From contig PKUI01000193.1 of NCBI GenBank assembly GCA_002869605.1, positions 1 through 35,041 on the forward strand: a stretch of DNA of 35,041 nucleotides, given 5' to 3'. Positions 25,438-34,144 of the stretch are shown one piece after another (position 1 is the first letter of the stretch; each line of letters starts with the position of its first letter). The stretch is from Desulfuromonas sp. GTDB lineage: Bacteria; Desulfobacterota; Desulfuromonadia; Desulfuromonadales; SZUA-401. The translations under genes and the position numbers were made by a program. The notes under the pieces are model-generated. The model was not told where the DNA came from. It worked only from the letters and a program-made list of their open reading frames with translations, and did no database searches.

Positions 25438-25462
25438 CCCCATTTTATGGGGTTTGTTTTTT
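25438..25462 (+). terminator. Terminator-like hairpin in the chemoreceptor leader
   Basis: CCCCAT at 25438-25443, loop TTT, ATGGGG at 25447-25452, then TTTGTTTTTT. It lies about 95 bases before the chemoreceptor start, after the strong terminator of the preceding gene. It may be a back-up terminator or an attenuator; no known riboswitch consensus was seen upstream. Confidence 0.6.
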
Positions 25463-25557
25463 CTCTAGCCTCTCCCGTCGCCTTTGGTAAAACACTCTTT
25501 ACCTGCACTCTTTACATCCATACTACATGCAGCGACACACTCCGGGAGGAGTCTTTC

Positions 25558-27318
25558 ATGTTCGATCTCACCAACGTAACCATCAAGCGCAAGCTGGTCC
25601 TGATCGCCGCGATCTGTATCACGGCCCTGCTGCTCAACGCTTCGCTTTCCCTCAACAAGCATCGCCAGACCATGCTGGACGATCGCTACACCAAGACCCG
25701 CCACGTCGTCGAAACCGCGACTTCGACGGTCGAATACTTCCACGGACTCTACGAAAGCAGCGAACTGAGCGAAGAAGAGGCCAAGCTAAAGGCCATGAGC
25801 GCCATAAAAAGTATGCGCTACGAGAAGAATGATTACTTCTGGATCAATGATATGGGACCGGTCATGGTCATGCATCCGTTCAAGTCTGAACTCGATGGTC
25901 AGGACCTGAGCGGCTTCAAGGACCCCAACGGCAAGCACCTGTTTGTTGAAATGGTCAACACCGTGCGCAAGCAGGGGGCCGGGTTTGTCGACTACCTGTG
26001 GCCCAAGCCGGGATTCAACGACCCGGTGCCGAAGATTTCTTATGTCAAAGGCTTTGCACCCTGGGGCTGGGTAATCGGCTCCGGGATCTATCTCGACGAT
26101 GTCGGCGCCTCGTTCAAGGACGAGCTGTTCAGCTTCCTGTGGATCAGCGTGATCATGTTGGCCCTTGTCGGGATCATGGTCTGGCGTGTTTCCCGCTCTA
26201 TCACCATGCCGCTCCGCTCGGCTCTCGACGCCGCCCAAAAGCTGGCCGGCGGCGATGTCCGTATCGAGTTCGTCAAGCACGGGCGTGACGAGACCGGCCA
26301 GTTGCTCGAAGCTATGGAAACAATGGTTGCCTCGCAGCGTGCGGTAGTCAATCTCTCCAAGGAGATGGCCAACGGCAACCTGAATGTCTCCATCGCCAAG
26401 CGCTCAGAAGCCGACGAGCAGATGGAGTCTCTGGGACGCATGACCGCCAAGTTGCGCTCAGTGGTCGAGGAAACCAAGTCTTCAGTTGAGCAAGTCATCT
26501 CCGGCAGCCAGGCGTTGAGCGCCTCGTCAGAGCAACTTTCACAAGGGGCCAGCGAACAGGCCAGCTCGGTCGAAGAGACGGCTGCAACAATCGAAGAGAT
26601 GACGGCCAACATCCGCCAGAATTCGGAAAACGCTCTCGCCACCGAAAAAATAGCCAACCAGGCCTCTGAAAACGCCCGTCAGGGCGGTGAAGCGGTCACC
26701 CGCACAGTGACGGCGATGAATGAAATCGCCAGCAAGATCATGATCATTGAGGAGATCGCCCGCCAGACCAACCTGCTGGCCCTGAATGCGGCCATCGAGG
26801 CTGCGCGTGCCGGGGAGCAGGGCAAAGGTTTCGCCGTGGTCGCCTCCGAGGTTCGCAAGCTCGCCGAACGGAGTCAGCTGGCTGCCGGGGAAATTAACGA
26901 GCTGTCCTCCGACAGCATCGAAATTGCCGAACAGGCTGGCACCCTGTTTGAAAATATTGTTCCCGACATCCAGAAAACGGCGGAGCTGGTACAGGAGATC
27001 GCCGCTGCCAGTCGCGAACAGGACTCAGGGGCAAGCCAGATGAGTCATGCCATCCAGCAGCTCGACACGATTATCCAACAGAACGCTTCCTCGGCCGAAG
27101 AAATGGCATCCACGGCTGAAGAGCTCAACTCCCAGTCCCGTCACCTGGAGGAAATGATTGCCTTCTTTCAGACGGGCCAGGTAAATTCTCATGTGTCACG
27201 CCCAGACCTCAGTCCGGTAAAGCCTGCCAGACCGAAACCGGCCCCTAAACCGGCTCAGCCTGTAATCCCATCCGCATCGGCAAAAGCACCATCTGACACT
27301 GACTTTGAAACCTTCTAG
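25558..27318 (+). CDS. Methyl-accepting chemotaxis protein with a single Cache domain
   Basis: A 586-residue chemoreceptor. The first membrane helix is about 13-31. A periplasmic sCache_2-type domain (about 35-195) has '[16 protein letters not shown]' and '[13 protein letters not shown]'; this class often binds small organic acids. The second membrane helix is about 198-218, followed by HAMP. The cytoplasmic coiled coil has the invariant tip near 398-440 ([36 protein letters not shown]). A Pro/Ala/Lys-rich linker ends in DFETF (582-586), which resembles the CheR/CheB-docking pentapeptide. GGGAGGAG six bases upstream supports the ATG at 25558; the long in-frame extension to 25447 covers the leader hairpin. 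The ligand cannot be read from sequence. Confidence 0.95.
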   Translation: MFDLTNVTIKRKLVLIAAICITALLLNASLSLNKHRQTMLDDRYTKTRHVVETATSTVEYFHGLYESSELSEEEAKLKAMSAIKSMRYEKNDYFWINDMGPVMVMHPFKSELDGQDLSGFKDPNGKHLFVEMVNTVRKQGAGFVDYLWPKPGFNDPVPKISYVKGFAPWGWVIGSGIYLDDVGASFKDELFSFLWISVIMLALVGIMVWRVSRSITMPLRSALDAAQKLAGGDVRIEFVKHGRDETGQLLEAMETMVASQRAVVNLSKEMANGNLNVSIAKRSEADEQMESLGRMTAKLRSVVEETKSSVEQVISGSQALSASSEQLSQGASEQASSVEETAATIEEMTANIRQNSENALATEKIANQASENARQGGEAVTRTVTAMNEIASKIMIIEEIARQTNLLALNAAIEAARAGEQGKGFAVVASEVRKLAERSQLAAGEINELSSDSIEIAEQAGTLFENIVPDIQKTAELVQEIAAASREQDSGASQMSHAIQQLDTIIQQNASSAEEMASTAEELNSQSRHLEEMIAFFQTGQVNSHVSRPDLSPVKPARPKPAPKPAQPVIPSASAKAPSDTDFETF

Positions 27319-27324
27319 AACCTG

Positions 27325-27363
27325 ATGGGCCGGCCTCGCAACCGCGAGAGCCGGCCCATTTGA
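27325..27363 (+). terminator. Hairpin between the chemoreceptor and the receiver-PilZ gene
   Basis: ATGGGCCGGC (27325-27334) pairs with GCCGGCCCAT (27350-27359), enclosing a further 5-bp stem (CTCGC/GCGAG) with one bulged A. The following T run is short (TTTG). It lies between convergent genes and probably ends the chemoreceptor transcript. Confidence 0.65.
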
Positions 27364-27386
27364 TCCGTTCGTCGGCGTTCTATCTC

Positions 27387-28100
27387 CTAGCTCCCCAACC
27401 CCTCTTCCCTGAGGAACCTTGTCAGTCGCTCCAGATCGCCCCTCGAAAGGTCGTTGAACTCAACACCGAATCCACTTGGCAAATTGAGCTTGGATCTCAG
27501 CGGCCCGGCCTGATTGACCCATGCCACTCGCCCCTTGCATACGATCGCATCGTCACTACCCGGAACGAAAAACTCGAGTGTCAAGGGAGTTTCCATCGGC
27601 AGAACCTTGCCCGTCTCCAGGAACAATCCGCCATGACTCAGGTTAATTGTATAGTCGTGCAGGGTAAGCTGGTCTTCAACCCCGTAACGCACCAACACAC
27701 GTGCCGGTTTGCGCGGCTTCGCTCGTCCCGCAAGACGCAGATATCGTCGCGCCGTTTCCAGCATTTCACGCCGGTTGATCGGCCGCACCAATACTTCGTC
27801 ACAGCCAGCCACCTTGCAACGCTCAATACTTTCCGGCACATCATCCATCACCAGCACGACTGGAATCATCCAGAGGTCCGGGTCTTCCTTCAGTTCCCTG
27901 CAGCAGTCGGCACCATCCATCTCCGGCATCTCGAGGTCCATGATGATCAGGTCGGGAACCATGTAGCGCGCCATCTTAAGGGCTTCTTTGCCGCTCATCG
28001 CAACCACGACCTGGCAATCCTCACGATCCAGATAAGAACGCTCAACCTCCAGAAACAACCGTACATCGTCCACAAGCAGGACTGTCTTGCGCTGCGTCAC
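27387..28100 (-). CDS. Receiver-PilZ response regulator with an atypical receiver
   Basis: A 237-residue protein. The receiver (1-125) has DD at 11-12 and phosphoacceptor D55 (LIIMDLEMPEMDG), but the conserved Thr/Ser is Met (VVLVMDD) and the conserved Lys is Arg (LVRPIN), so its switch may be altered. The PilZ domain (about 128-230) has RKPAR and the loop 'NLSHGGLFLET', which lacks the usual leading Asp of the D-x-S-x-x-G motif. c-di-GMP binding is therefore likely but not certain. The start is GTG at 28100, overlapping the permease stop as GTGA, with GGGAGGT upstream. It is the last gene of the five-gene operon. Confidence 0.87.
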   Translation of the reverse strand: MTQRKTVLLVDDVRLFLEVERSYLDREDCQVVVAMSGKEALKMARYMVPDLIIMDLEMPEMDGADCCRELKEDPDLWMIPVVLVMDDVPESIERCKVAGCDEVLVRPINRREMLETARRYLRLAGRAKPRKPARVLVRYGVEDQLTLHDYTINLSHGGLFLETGKVLPMETPLTLEFFVPGSDDAIVCKGRVAWVNQAGPLRSKLNLPSGFGVEFNDLSRGDLERLTRFLREEGLGS

Positions 28101-29185
28101 GCTGCACCTCCCGAGTTTTCTGCTACGTCCTCCGCCGGGTTTTCAGCAGGTTCCGGCCCCAGCATGACTGCCAGCCAGCGGGCAGCTTCATTACCCTCCA
28201 GAGCCAACTTGACTGTCATGGTCAGCGGTACCGAAAGTACCATCCCAATCGGGCCGAACACCCACCCCCAGAAAACCAGTGACAAGAATACCACAAGCGT
28301 TGAAAGTCCGAGCCCCCGGCCAAGAAACTTCGGTTCAATCACGTTTCCGGCCACGAGATTAACCAGCAGGTAACCAGCTGCAGCCAGCAACGCTGTCAGA
28401 GCGCCGAGCTGCAGATAAGCAACCAGTACCGCCGGCACCGCAGCAATAATCGAACCGATATTGGGAACAAAATTAAGCACAAAAGCCAGCACCCCCCACA
28501 ACACCGGGAAGTCGACCCCCAGAACCATCAACCAGAACGTCACACAGAGACCGGTGCCGAAGCTGACCAGGGCCTTGATCAACATGTAGCGCTTGACCCC
28601 CTCGACAAATCTTTCAAATTGCTTCATGGTCCTGGCAACATCTCCGAATGCCAGGGTGAGCTTAATGCGGAACGTTGATACCTCCAGCAAGATGAACACC
28701 ATAGTAATAATAATCAGGAACGAGTTGGTCAACACACTGCCAAGAGCCGAAAGCATCCGCGTCGCCATGCGCATGGCCGCTCCGGGGTCAACATATTCTC
28801 GAAGGGCCTTCTCGCCGATATCGATCCCTTGTTGCTGCAACCAGCCTACCACTCCGCGAGCCTCTTCCTGCAGCCGGTCCTGATAGGACGGCATCGCCTG
28901 GTAGAAATTGTCAATGGAACTTCCGACCAGGGCCGAGAACATCAGCAAAAGAATCACCAGGCCCAGGATCACCAGCAGTACAGCCAAGGTCTTGGGAACC
29001 CCGCGCCGCATCAACCAGAACATGCCCGGCGCACAGATTACGGCCCCGAACACCGAGAGCAGAAACGGCACGAGCAGGCTGTCAATGGCGCGCATACCGG
29101 CGATCATAACGACCAGCCCGGTCACAATGAGCATGGTGCGTGCCCAGCGTTCGTGCGCACCCACCTCTTGCGGGTCCTGATTCAT
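28097..29185 (-). CDS. AI-2E family transporter (PerM-like)
   Basis: A 362-residue inner-membrane protein of the AI-2E/UPF0118 family, whose members have been linked to export of autoinducer-2, to Na+/H+ antiport and to other roles. About eight hydrophobic segments are visible, with the typical central hydrophilic domain (about 95-150) and the conserved 'FVLNFVPNIGSIIAAVPAVLVA' split over the re-entrant region, followed by 'GNVIEPKFLGRGLGLSTLVV'. The C-terminus is a short acidic tail. The ATG at 29185 has GGGGGAA a few bases upstream. It starts 19 bases after the DUF815 stop and overlaps the receiver-PilZ gene by 4 bases. The substrate is not predictable. Confidence 0.9.
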   Translation of the reverse strand: MNQDPQEVGAHERWARTMLIVTGLVVMIAGMRAIDSLLVPFLLSVFGAVICAPGMFWLMRRGVPKTLAVLLVILGLVILLLMFSALVGSSIDNFYQAMPSYQDRLQEEARGVVGWLQQQGIDIGEKALREYVDPGAAMRMATRMLSALGSVLTNSFLIIITMVFILLEVSTFRIKLTLAFGDVARTMKQFERFVEGVKRYMLIKALVSFGTGLCVTFWLMVLGVDFPVLWGVLAFVLNFVPNIGSIIAAVPAVLVAYLQLGALTALLAAAGYLLVNLVAGNVIEPKFLGRGLGLSTLVVFLSLVFWGWVFGPIGMVLSVPLTMTVKLALEGNEAARWLAVMLGPEPAENPAEDVAENSGGAA

Positions 29186-29204
29186 CACTTCCCCCTTCGT
29201 CAAG

Positions 29205-30092
29205 TCAGTCGTCTTGCTTCAACAGCCGGGCCCCCACCCAGTGGTTGGCAAACTGGCTCGCGGTACGCCCACAGCGTTTGCTTTTCTCATGCGACCAGGC
29301 TAACGCGGTGCGGCTCAGTTCGGCGCCCCATACCACCTCAAGCTGGTGTTGACGAGCCAGGTTCTCGACGCATTGCCGCACAACGGTAAGATAATGGTCC
29401 TGGCTGAAGGCACGGAATGCGACCCATAACCCGAAGCGATCCGACAACGAGATTTTCTCCTCAACCCCCTCACCATGATGCACTTCATTATTGACCATTT
29501 TGGCACCGAGGTTATCCGTGGGATACTCCGGCAGCAAATGCCGCCGGTTCGAGGTTACATAGATGCGCACGTTTTCCGGGGCCGAGTAGACCGACCCGTC
29601 AAGCGCACTCTTGAGCATCTTGTAAGAGGTTTCTCCCGGCTCGAAAGAGAGATCATCGCACAGAAGAATAAACCGAAACGGCTCCTTCTTGATGGCCGCA
29701 AAAATATCCGGCAACGAGGTCAGATCCATCTTGTCAACCTGAACCACACGCAGCCCTCGCTCTGAAAATTCGTTCAGAACAGCTCTGACCAGCGATGACT
29801 TGCCGGTGCCGCGCGTTCCCCACAGCAGCACGTTATTGGCCGGATAACCGCGTAAAAATTGATCGGTGTTGCCGATAACAGCCTGCTTCTGTGCGTCAAT
29901 GCCGAGCAGACCCTCAAGGCGTATCGGGTCGAGGTGTGCGACCGGCTCGAGGTAACCGGAAAAGGCATGCTTTCTCCAACTGGCGGCATGACATTTTTGC
30001 CAGTCGATCTTTCCGATGGCCTCCGGCAACAGCTGCTCGATACTGGCGAGCACCCGTTCCAGCTGAGCAACAACTTCAGGTTTTAATGGCAT
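29205..30092 (-). CDS. DUF815 family AAA ATPase
   Basis: A 295-residue ATPase of the DUF815 (IstB-like AAA) family. Walker A is GTRGTGKS at 92-99 and Walker B FILLCDDL at 141-148, followed by the sensor region 'VRIYVTSNRRHLLPEY' and 'SLSDRFGLWVAF' with the arginine finger. No transposase gene is nearby, so it is not an IstB partner in a mobile element. The ATG at 30092 has AGGAGGGG just upstream. It starts 22 bases after the DUF445 stop. The cellular role of the family is unknown. Confidence 0.9.
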   Translation of the reverse strand: MPLKPEVVAQLERVLASIEQLLPEAIGKIDWQKCHAASWRKHAFSGYLEPVAHLDPIRLEGLLGIDAQKQAVIGNTDQFLRGYPANNVLLWGTRGTGKSSLVRAVLNEFSERGLRVVQVDKMDLTSLPDIFAAIKKEPFRFILLCDDLSFEPGETSYKMLKSALDGSVYSAPENVRIYVTSNRRHLLPEYPTDNLGAKMVNNEVHHGEGVEEKISLSDRFGLWVAFRAFSQDHYLTVVRQCVENLARQHQLEVVWGAELSRTALAWSHEKSKRCGRTASQFANHWVGARLLKQDD

Positions 30093-30114
30093 GACCCCTC
30101 CTGTATGACGCTGC

Positions 30115-31701
30115 TTATGCCCAGCCCATGACCACCAGATTCAGCAGTCCGATCAAGGCGCCGAGAAGGGCCCCGAACAGGTTAATATACTTGAACTGCT
30201 CTTTCATGACCCCCATCAAAAGCCCTTCGACCTGAAGCAGGTCGAGTGAGTTGACCTTGTCTTCAACGATCCGTGAGACCTTTAATGTTTCAATCAGTGG
30301 CGGGACTTCCTTGCGCAACAACTCTTCGAGCTGCAACAGTGCGCCCGCTTCGAGTTCCTCACGCACATCTGCCGGCAGTCTTGCCGAAAGCTTGCCGAGT
30401 GGAGCCCGATACAGCCAGTGCTCCATTTTCTCGCTGAGGATTTTACCAAAGGATTCGCGCGCGCCAGGTGAGCGTAAGCCTGCCAGTAGCCGCGCGATGA
30501 GATCCGTGCGCCACTCTTCAAGCCGGCCCTCCGGGAAGGCCTGCCCGAGAAGGGTCTTGAAGCTGCGGTCCTTGATTCTGTCATAGGCGCTCTCCAAGGC
30601 CTGCATGGCCACATCGACAGAACGCGGCCCGGTGACAACCTCTATCAGTCGTGCACGGACATAACTTTTTACACCGACCACTTTTTCATACGGGAGCTTT
30701 TCAACATAGCTGTTCAAAGGTTGGTCGAGAAGCAGATCAAGCCGCTCGCACAGAAGTTCTCCAACCTGCTGCTGGGTTTTCTCTTCCCTGAGCCAGCGGG
30801 CAATTTCATCCCCGGCCTTGTCAAGAAACTCCGGCAATCGGTCGTAGAGCTTATCCATGTTAAAGAAGCCTGCCAACAAGCCGGAAAGACCTTCGAGTGA
30901 GTCAAGGAAGGCCTCGACCCCTTCGCGGGCCTTGCTGACCAGGCGCTGACGAAAAGCCGGATCGTAGAGCAGACCACCGAGCTTTTCAAGCAACGGCGGG
31001 ATTTCGTTTTGCAGCTGTTCACGAGCAACCTGCAGCAGATCGTCCGGAAGGATTTCACGCAGGCTCTTTTCTGAGCCCAGCAGTTGTTCGAGGCGTTCAT
31101 CGATAAACCGGCCTACTTCCCGTTCAGCCTGTGTAGAGCCGAGCACCTGGATCAAACGCTGCTCGAGATGTCGCCGCCACTGTTCGTAGCTGTCGCCATC
31201 AAGATAGCTGTTCAAATCTCGCGCGAGCAACGCATCACTCTGGCGATGCAGGTAGTCTGTGAGACGCTCTTCGAATTCATGCGACTCGAGGTAGTTAAAG
31301 ACGGTGCGGGTAATCTTCCAGGCGAGATGATCACTCAGTTCCCGGAAACGCTCCCGAAACTGTTGCGGCACCAGGCTCTCGACAGCCCCGAATTCGCGAT
31401 CGAGGAAACGCGCCAGTTTGTCGCTGACCGCCCCCTTTAGTTCCCGCCTGAAACCAGGATGCTGAAGGGCGTTGCCGACGTCACCGCTGGTCAGCAGGTG
31501 GCTGCCGACCATCTCGCCCATGCGTTGTGCCAGCTCACCCCGCTTGGTTGGAATAATCCCGGGAGTCAGTGGTACCCTGACACCAAGCAGGCGCCATTCC
31601 CGCAGCGGCCGAAACAGCATACGGATCGCGACGTAGTTGGTCAGGTAACCGATCAGCGCTCCCAGCAGCGGCGGGAGAATATAGGGCAGATACGCGTCCA
31701 T
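30115..31701 (-). CDS. DUF445 family membrane protein
   Basis: A 528-residue protein of the DUF445 family (YheB/YjiN-like). An N-terminal membrane helix with 'PPLLGALIGYLTNYVAIRMLFRP' split at its middle is followed by 'GIIPTKRGELAQRMGEMVG', about 430 residues of mostly helical, charged sequence, and a C-terminal membrane helix (FGALLGALIGLLNLVVMGW). The N-terminal and C-terminal helices share the pattern LLGALIG, typical of the family. The ATG at 31701 follows the nucleotidyltransferase stop by 16 bases; an upstream in-frame ATG would overlap that gene and lacks conservation. Function unknown. Confidence 0.88.
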   Translation of the reverse strand: MDAYLPYILPPLLGALIGYLTNYVAIRMLFRPLREWRLLGVRVPLTPGIIPTKRGELAQRMGEMVGSHLLTSGDVGNALQHPGFRRELKGAVSDKLARFLDREFGAVESLVPQQFRERFRELSDHLAWKITRTVFNYLESHEFEERLTDYLHRQSDALLARDLNSYLDGDSYEQWRRHLEQRLIQVLGSTQAEREVGRFIDERLEQLLGSEKSLREILPDDLLQVAREQLQNEIPPLLEKLGGLLYDPAFRQRLVSKAREGVEAFLDSLEGLSGLLAGFFNMDKLYDRLPEFLDKAGDEIARWLREEKTQQQVGELLCERLDLLLDQPLNSYVEKLPYEKVVGVKSYVRARLIEVVTGPRSVDVAMQALESAYDRIKDRSFKTLLGQAFPEGRLEEWRTDLIARLLAGLRSPGARESFGKILSEKMEHWLYRAPLGKLSARLPADVREELEAGALLQLEELLRKEVPPLIETLKVSRIVEDKVNSLDLLQVEGLLMGVMKEQFKYINLFGALLGALIGLLNLVVMGWA

Positions 31702-31717
31702 AAGAAGTTTCAGGCCA

Positions 31718-32713
31718 TCAACCTTCCATTTCGATCTGCGAGTGGTCGCCAATACTCATGCGCCGCGGAGAACCAATCAGCCTTACCGAGTCGCCAAGCA
31801 GCGTCTGTTCCAGCAACATATCGACAACCTCACTGTCGGTATTGATGATCGATTCACGCACGATGCTGTTTTCGATACGACTGTTGGCCGCCACAGAAAC
31901 ATTCGGGCCAAGAATTGAATTGACCACTTCGACGCCAGGGGCGAGGTGAACCGGCTCAATCAGGACCGAGTTTACAACCTTGCCGTGATTATGGTTTCGC
32001 CCCTTCAACAGGTAGCGATTGGTTTCGAGCAGGGTCTCCGGTTTGCCGCAGTCGAGCCAGGCATCGATCTCGGGCGCCTTGAAGAAAAGGCCGTCCCTGA
32101 CCATGCGCATGAAGACCGCCGGCAGATAGAACTCTCCCTTGACCTTGTCACCCTCCGCGATGCTCTTCTCCAGATAATCGACAAACTGCCCGGCATCCTT
32201 GAGGTAGTAAAGTCCGACCTGGGCCAACCTGGACACCGGGGTGTCCGGTTTCTCGACCATGTCGACGATGCGTCCGTTCTCAACCACGTTGACCCCGAAG
32301 CGCTGATAGTCTTCAACCTCCTTGGAATAGATCAGGCCGTCACAATCTGCACAAAGGTCTGGAATCTGCTGAAGGTCAGCGACGAAAATCGTATCATTGA
32401 AGACCACCAGGACATCATCTCCCGCGTTGATACGTGGAGCCGCCAGGGCCACCGCGTGCGCCGGGCCGAGACGTTCCTTCTGGACCAGGTAGCTGCACTG
32501 CAGTTGCGGAAACTTCTCCTGCATAAAGGCTTCTATCTGGTACCCGTTCTCGTCGGTAATAAAGATGTACTCTTCCGGCTCGACGGCAGCCAGGCGCTCG
32601 ATGATGTGTTGCAAAACCGTTTTGCCGGCCACTTGCACCAGCGACTTGGCCTTGGTATGTGTGTGAGGGCGCAGGCGTGTTCCTTTACCCGCAACCGGAA
32701 GAATGACCTTCAT
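31718..32713 (-). CDS. Sugar-1-phosphate nucleotidyltransferase with C-terminal beta-helix
   Basis: A 331-residue NTP-transferase. The signature GKGTRLRPHT is at 9-18, with KAKSLVQVAGKTVLQHI for the substrate loop, 'VFNDTIFV' in the nucleotide/Mg site and 'DCGKPETLLETN' later. The last 100 residues form a short left-handed beta-helix of hexapeptide repeats. It resembles glucose-1-phosphate thymidylyl- or uridylyltransferases. The exact sugar and base cannot be assigned, and no rml or dTDP-sugar genes are nearby. AAGGAGG five bases upstream supports the ATG at 32713. It is the first gene of the operon running to 27387. Confidence 0.9.
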   Translation of the reverse strand: MKVILPVAGKGTRLRPHTHTKAKSLVQVAGKTVLQHIIERLAAVEPEEYIFITDENGYQIEAFMQEKFPQLQCSYLVQKERLGPAHAVALAAPRINAGDDVLVVFNDTIFVADLQQIPDLCADCDGLIYSKEVEDYQRFGVNVVENGRIVDMVEKPDTPVSRLAQVGLYYLKDAGQFVDYLEKSIAEGDKVKGEFYLPAVFMRMVRDGLFFKAPEIDAWLDCGKPETLLETNRYLLKGRNHNHGKVVNSVLIEPVHLAPGVEVVNSILGPNVSVAANSRIENSIVRESIINTDSEVVDMLLEQTLLGDSVRLIGSPRRMSIGDHSQIEMEG

Positions 32714-32736
32714 CGGAGCCTCCTTGCGTTTATAAC

Positions 32737-32754
32737 TTTTCCTGTGAGGGAAAA
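32737..32754. promoter_or_regulatory. Small dyad between divergent genes
   Basis: TTTTCC at 32737-32742 and GGAAAA at 32749-32754 form a 6-bp inverted repeat with a 6-base spacer in the 76-base gap between the nucleotidyltransferase operon and hslO. A TATAAA lies just beside it on the minus strand, but no matching -35 was found. Weak evidence. Confidence 0.25.
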
Positions 32755-32789
32755 CAGGTTAATTTATCGCCTTACTCAAGGAGCAGGCA

Positions 32790-33656
32790 TTGACTACACG
32801 TAAACCTAAAGACCAACTGGTACGTATCGTTTCGCGCGACGGACTGCTGCGTGGCGTAGCCGTCGACACTCGAGAACTGACAGAAGAAATCCGCCGGCGC
32901 CAGCAGAGTGACCCGACCGGAACCGTAGCCCTCGGACGTCTCGCCAGTGGTGCAGCTCTGCTCGGCGCGCTGCTGAAACAGGACCAGCGGCTGGCGCTGG
33001 CCATCGAAGGCAATGGAACCATGCAGCGGCTGTATGCCGAAACCGATGCAACCGGCCAGCTTCGTGCATCCGCCAAGCAACCGGTCGCCGGCCTCCCACC
33101 GAAGAATGAACGGTTCGATGTTCCGGGCGCCATCGGTCGGGCCGGCTTTCTGTCCGTCACACGCGACCTCGGCCTTAAGGAGCCCTATCAGGGAACCGTG
33201 CAACTCTACACCAGCGAGATCGCCGAAGATCTTGCCTATTACCTGACGACATCGGAACAGACACCCTCGAGCGTAGGACTCGGCGTTGCACTCGACCACC
33301 AGGGATGCGTGTCTGCCGCTGGAGGTTTTTTAATCCAGTCGATGCCACCGGGGGATGACGCCTCCCTGCAGCAGCTTGAAAAGCGCCTCCAACAGCTTCC
33401 GGGGTGTGCACAGATGCTGAACGACGGCATTCGCCCGCTGGAAATTCTCGCACGAATTTTCGACGACATCCAGTTCGATGTCCTCAGCGAATACCCCCTG
33501 GTTTTCCGTTGCCGCTGTTCGCGAGAGCAGGTACGGCGCATTGCCCGTCACCTGCTTGCCCAGGAGGGAAAAGCCCCCGAGGAGGATGAACTGGTTATTA
33601 CCTGCGAGTTCTGCCGCCAGAGCTACTCGTTTCCGACCCCCGAGTTGCTTTCCTGA
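32790..33656 (+). CDS. hslO: Redox-regulated molecular chaperone Hsp33
   Basis: A 288-residue cytosolic holdase activated by oxidation. The N-terminal domain starts 'DQLVRIVSRDGLLRGVAVDT' and has the conserved GNG and 'YLTTSEQTPSSVGLGV' segments. The C-terminal zinc centre is complete: C241 and C243 (CRC), and C272 and C275 (CEFC), the CxC plus CxxC redox switch. The start is a TTG at 32790 with AAGGAG six bases upstream; no ATG is suitably placed. The last 34 bases overlap the convergent lipoprotein gene. Its presence fits the oxidative-stress genes elsewhere in the window. Confidence 0.97.
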   Translation: MTTRKPKDQLVRIVSRDGLLRGVAVDTRELTEEIRRRQQSDPTGTVALGRLASGAALLGALLKQDQRLALAIEGNGTMQRLYAETDATGQLRASAKQPVAGLPPKNERFDVPGAIGRAGFLSVTRDLGLKEPYQGTVQLYTSEIAEDLAYYLTTSEQTPSSVGLGVALDHQGCVSAAGGFLIQSMPPGDDASLQQLEKRLQQLPGCAQMLNDGIRPLEILARIFDDIQFDVLSEYPLVFRCRCSREQVRRIARHLLAQEGKAPEEDELVITCEFCRQSYSFPTPELLS

Positions 33657-34144
33657 GTCTCCAGGGCCAGAACCTGTAAAGGGGCCTCACTCTTTGCATC
33701 CAAAGCAAATTCCACCTTCTCCATATCTACCCCGCGACTGGCCAGGTAGCGCTCGACAAGCGCCATGCGTTGCTGCGCAAGACGCTTGTCATAAGCGTCG
33801 CCATGTTCCGTCTGCGCAGCCAGGACAAACCTCCACTGCTGCCAGGGGAACTCCTTGATCATTTCGACCAGAGGATCCAGAACCTCTGTTCCTCCCGGAA
33901 ACGGCAGTACGGCATCTGCAGCAAACAGTTTACCGGCCGTATAAACCACAGCCTGACGCCCTTCAATTGAGCGCACTTCGCCTCCAGGCAACAGAGACAG
34001 CTTTTGTGAGAGATCGGTTTTCGGTTTAACCTCCGGCCGGGAGATTGCAACTGCCTCGGGCGCCGGACTCGGGCCAACGGTCGGCGCGCAGCCATACAGG
34101 ACAAGAAACAAACAGAGCATCACTCCAGCAAAATATGTTTTCAT
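33623..34144 (-). CDS. OmpA-like lipoprotein
   Basis: A 173-residue lipoprotein. The lipobox is LYGC with the lipidated Cys19. A Pro-rich linker (about 20-45) leads to a domain of about 100 residues resembling the OmpA/peptidoglycan-binding fold: 'VLPFPGGTEVLDPLVEMIKEF', 'WRFVLAAQTEHG' and 'RLAQQRMALVERYLASRGVDMEKVEF'. The peptidoglycan-contact Asp/Arg pair of true OmpA domains is only partly recognisable (D117-KRL). The ATG at 34144 overlaps the previous stop as ATGA, with GAGG just upstream, so it is coupled to the Gx-family gene. The 3' end overlaps hslO by 34 bases. An outer-membrane, periplasm-facing location is likely. Confidence 0.78.
   Translation of the reverse strand: MKTYFAGVMLCLFLVLYGCAPTVGPSPAPEAVAISRPEVKPKTDLSQKLSLLPGGEVRSIEGRQAVVYTAGKLFAADAVLPFPGGTEVLDPLVEMIKEFPWQQWRFVLAAQTEHGDAYDKRLAQQRMALVERYLASRGVDMEKVEFALDAKSEAPLQVLALETQESNSGVGNE

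Noticed and set aside
25382..25470. c-di-GMP (GEMM) riboswitch before the chemoreceptor
   Set aside because: A terminator-like hairpin is present, but I could not find the conserved GEMM core sequences upstream of it.
29205..30092. IstB-like transposon helper gene
   Set aside because: The ATPase belongs to DUF815, has no partner transposase or inverted repeats nearby and sits inside a stable-looking operon.
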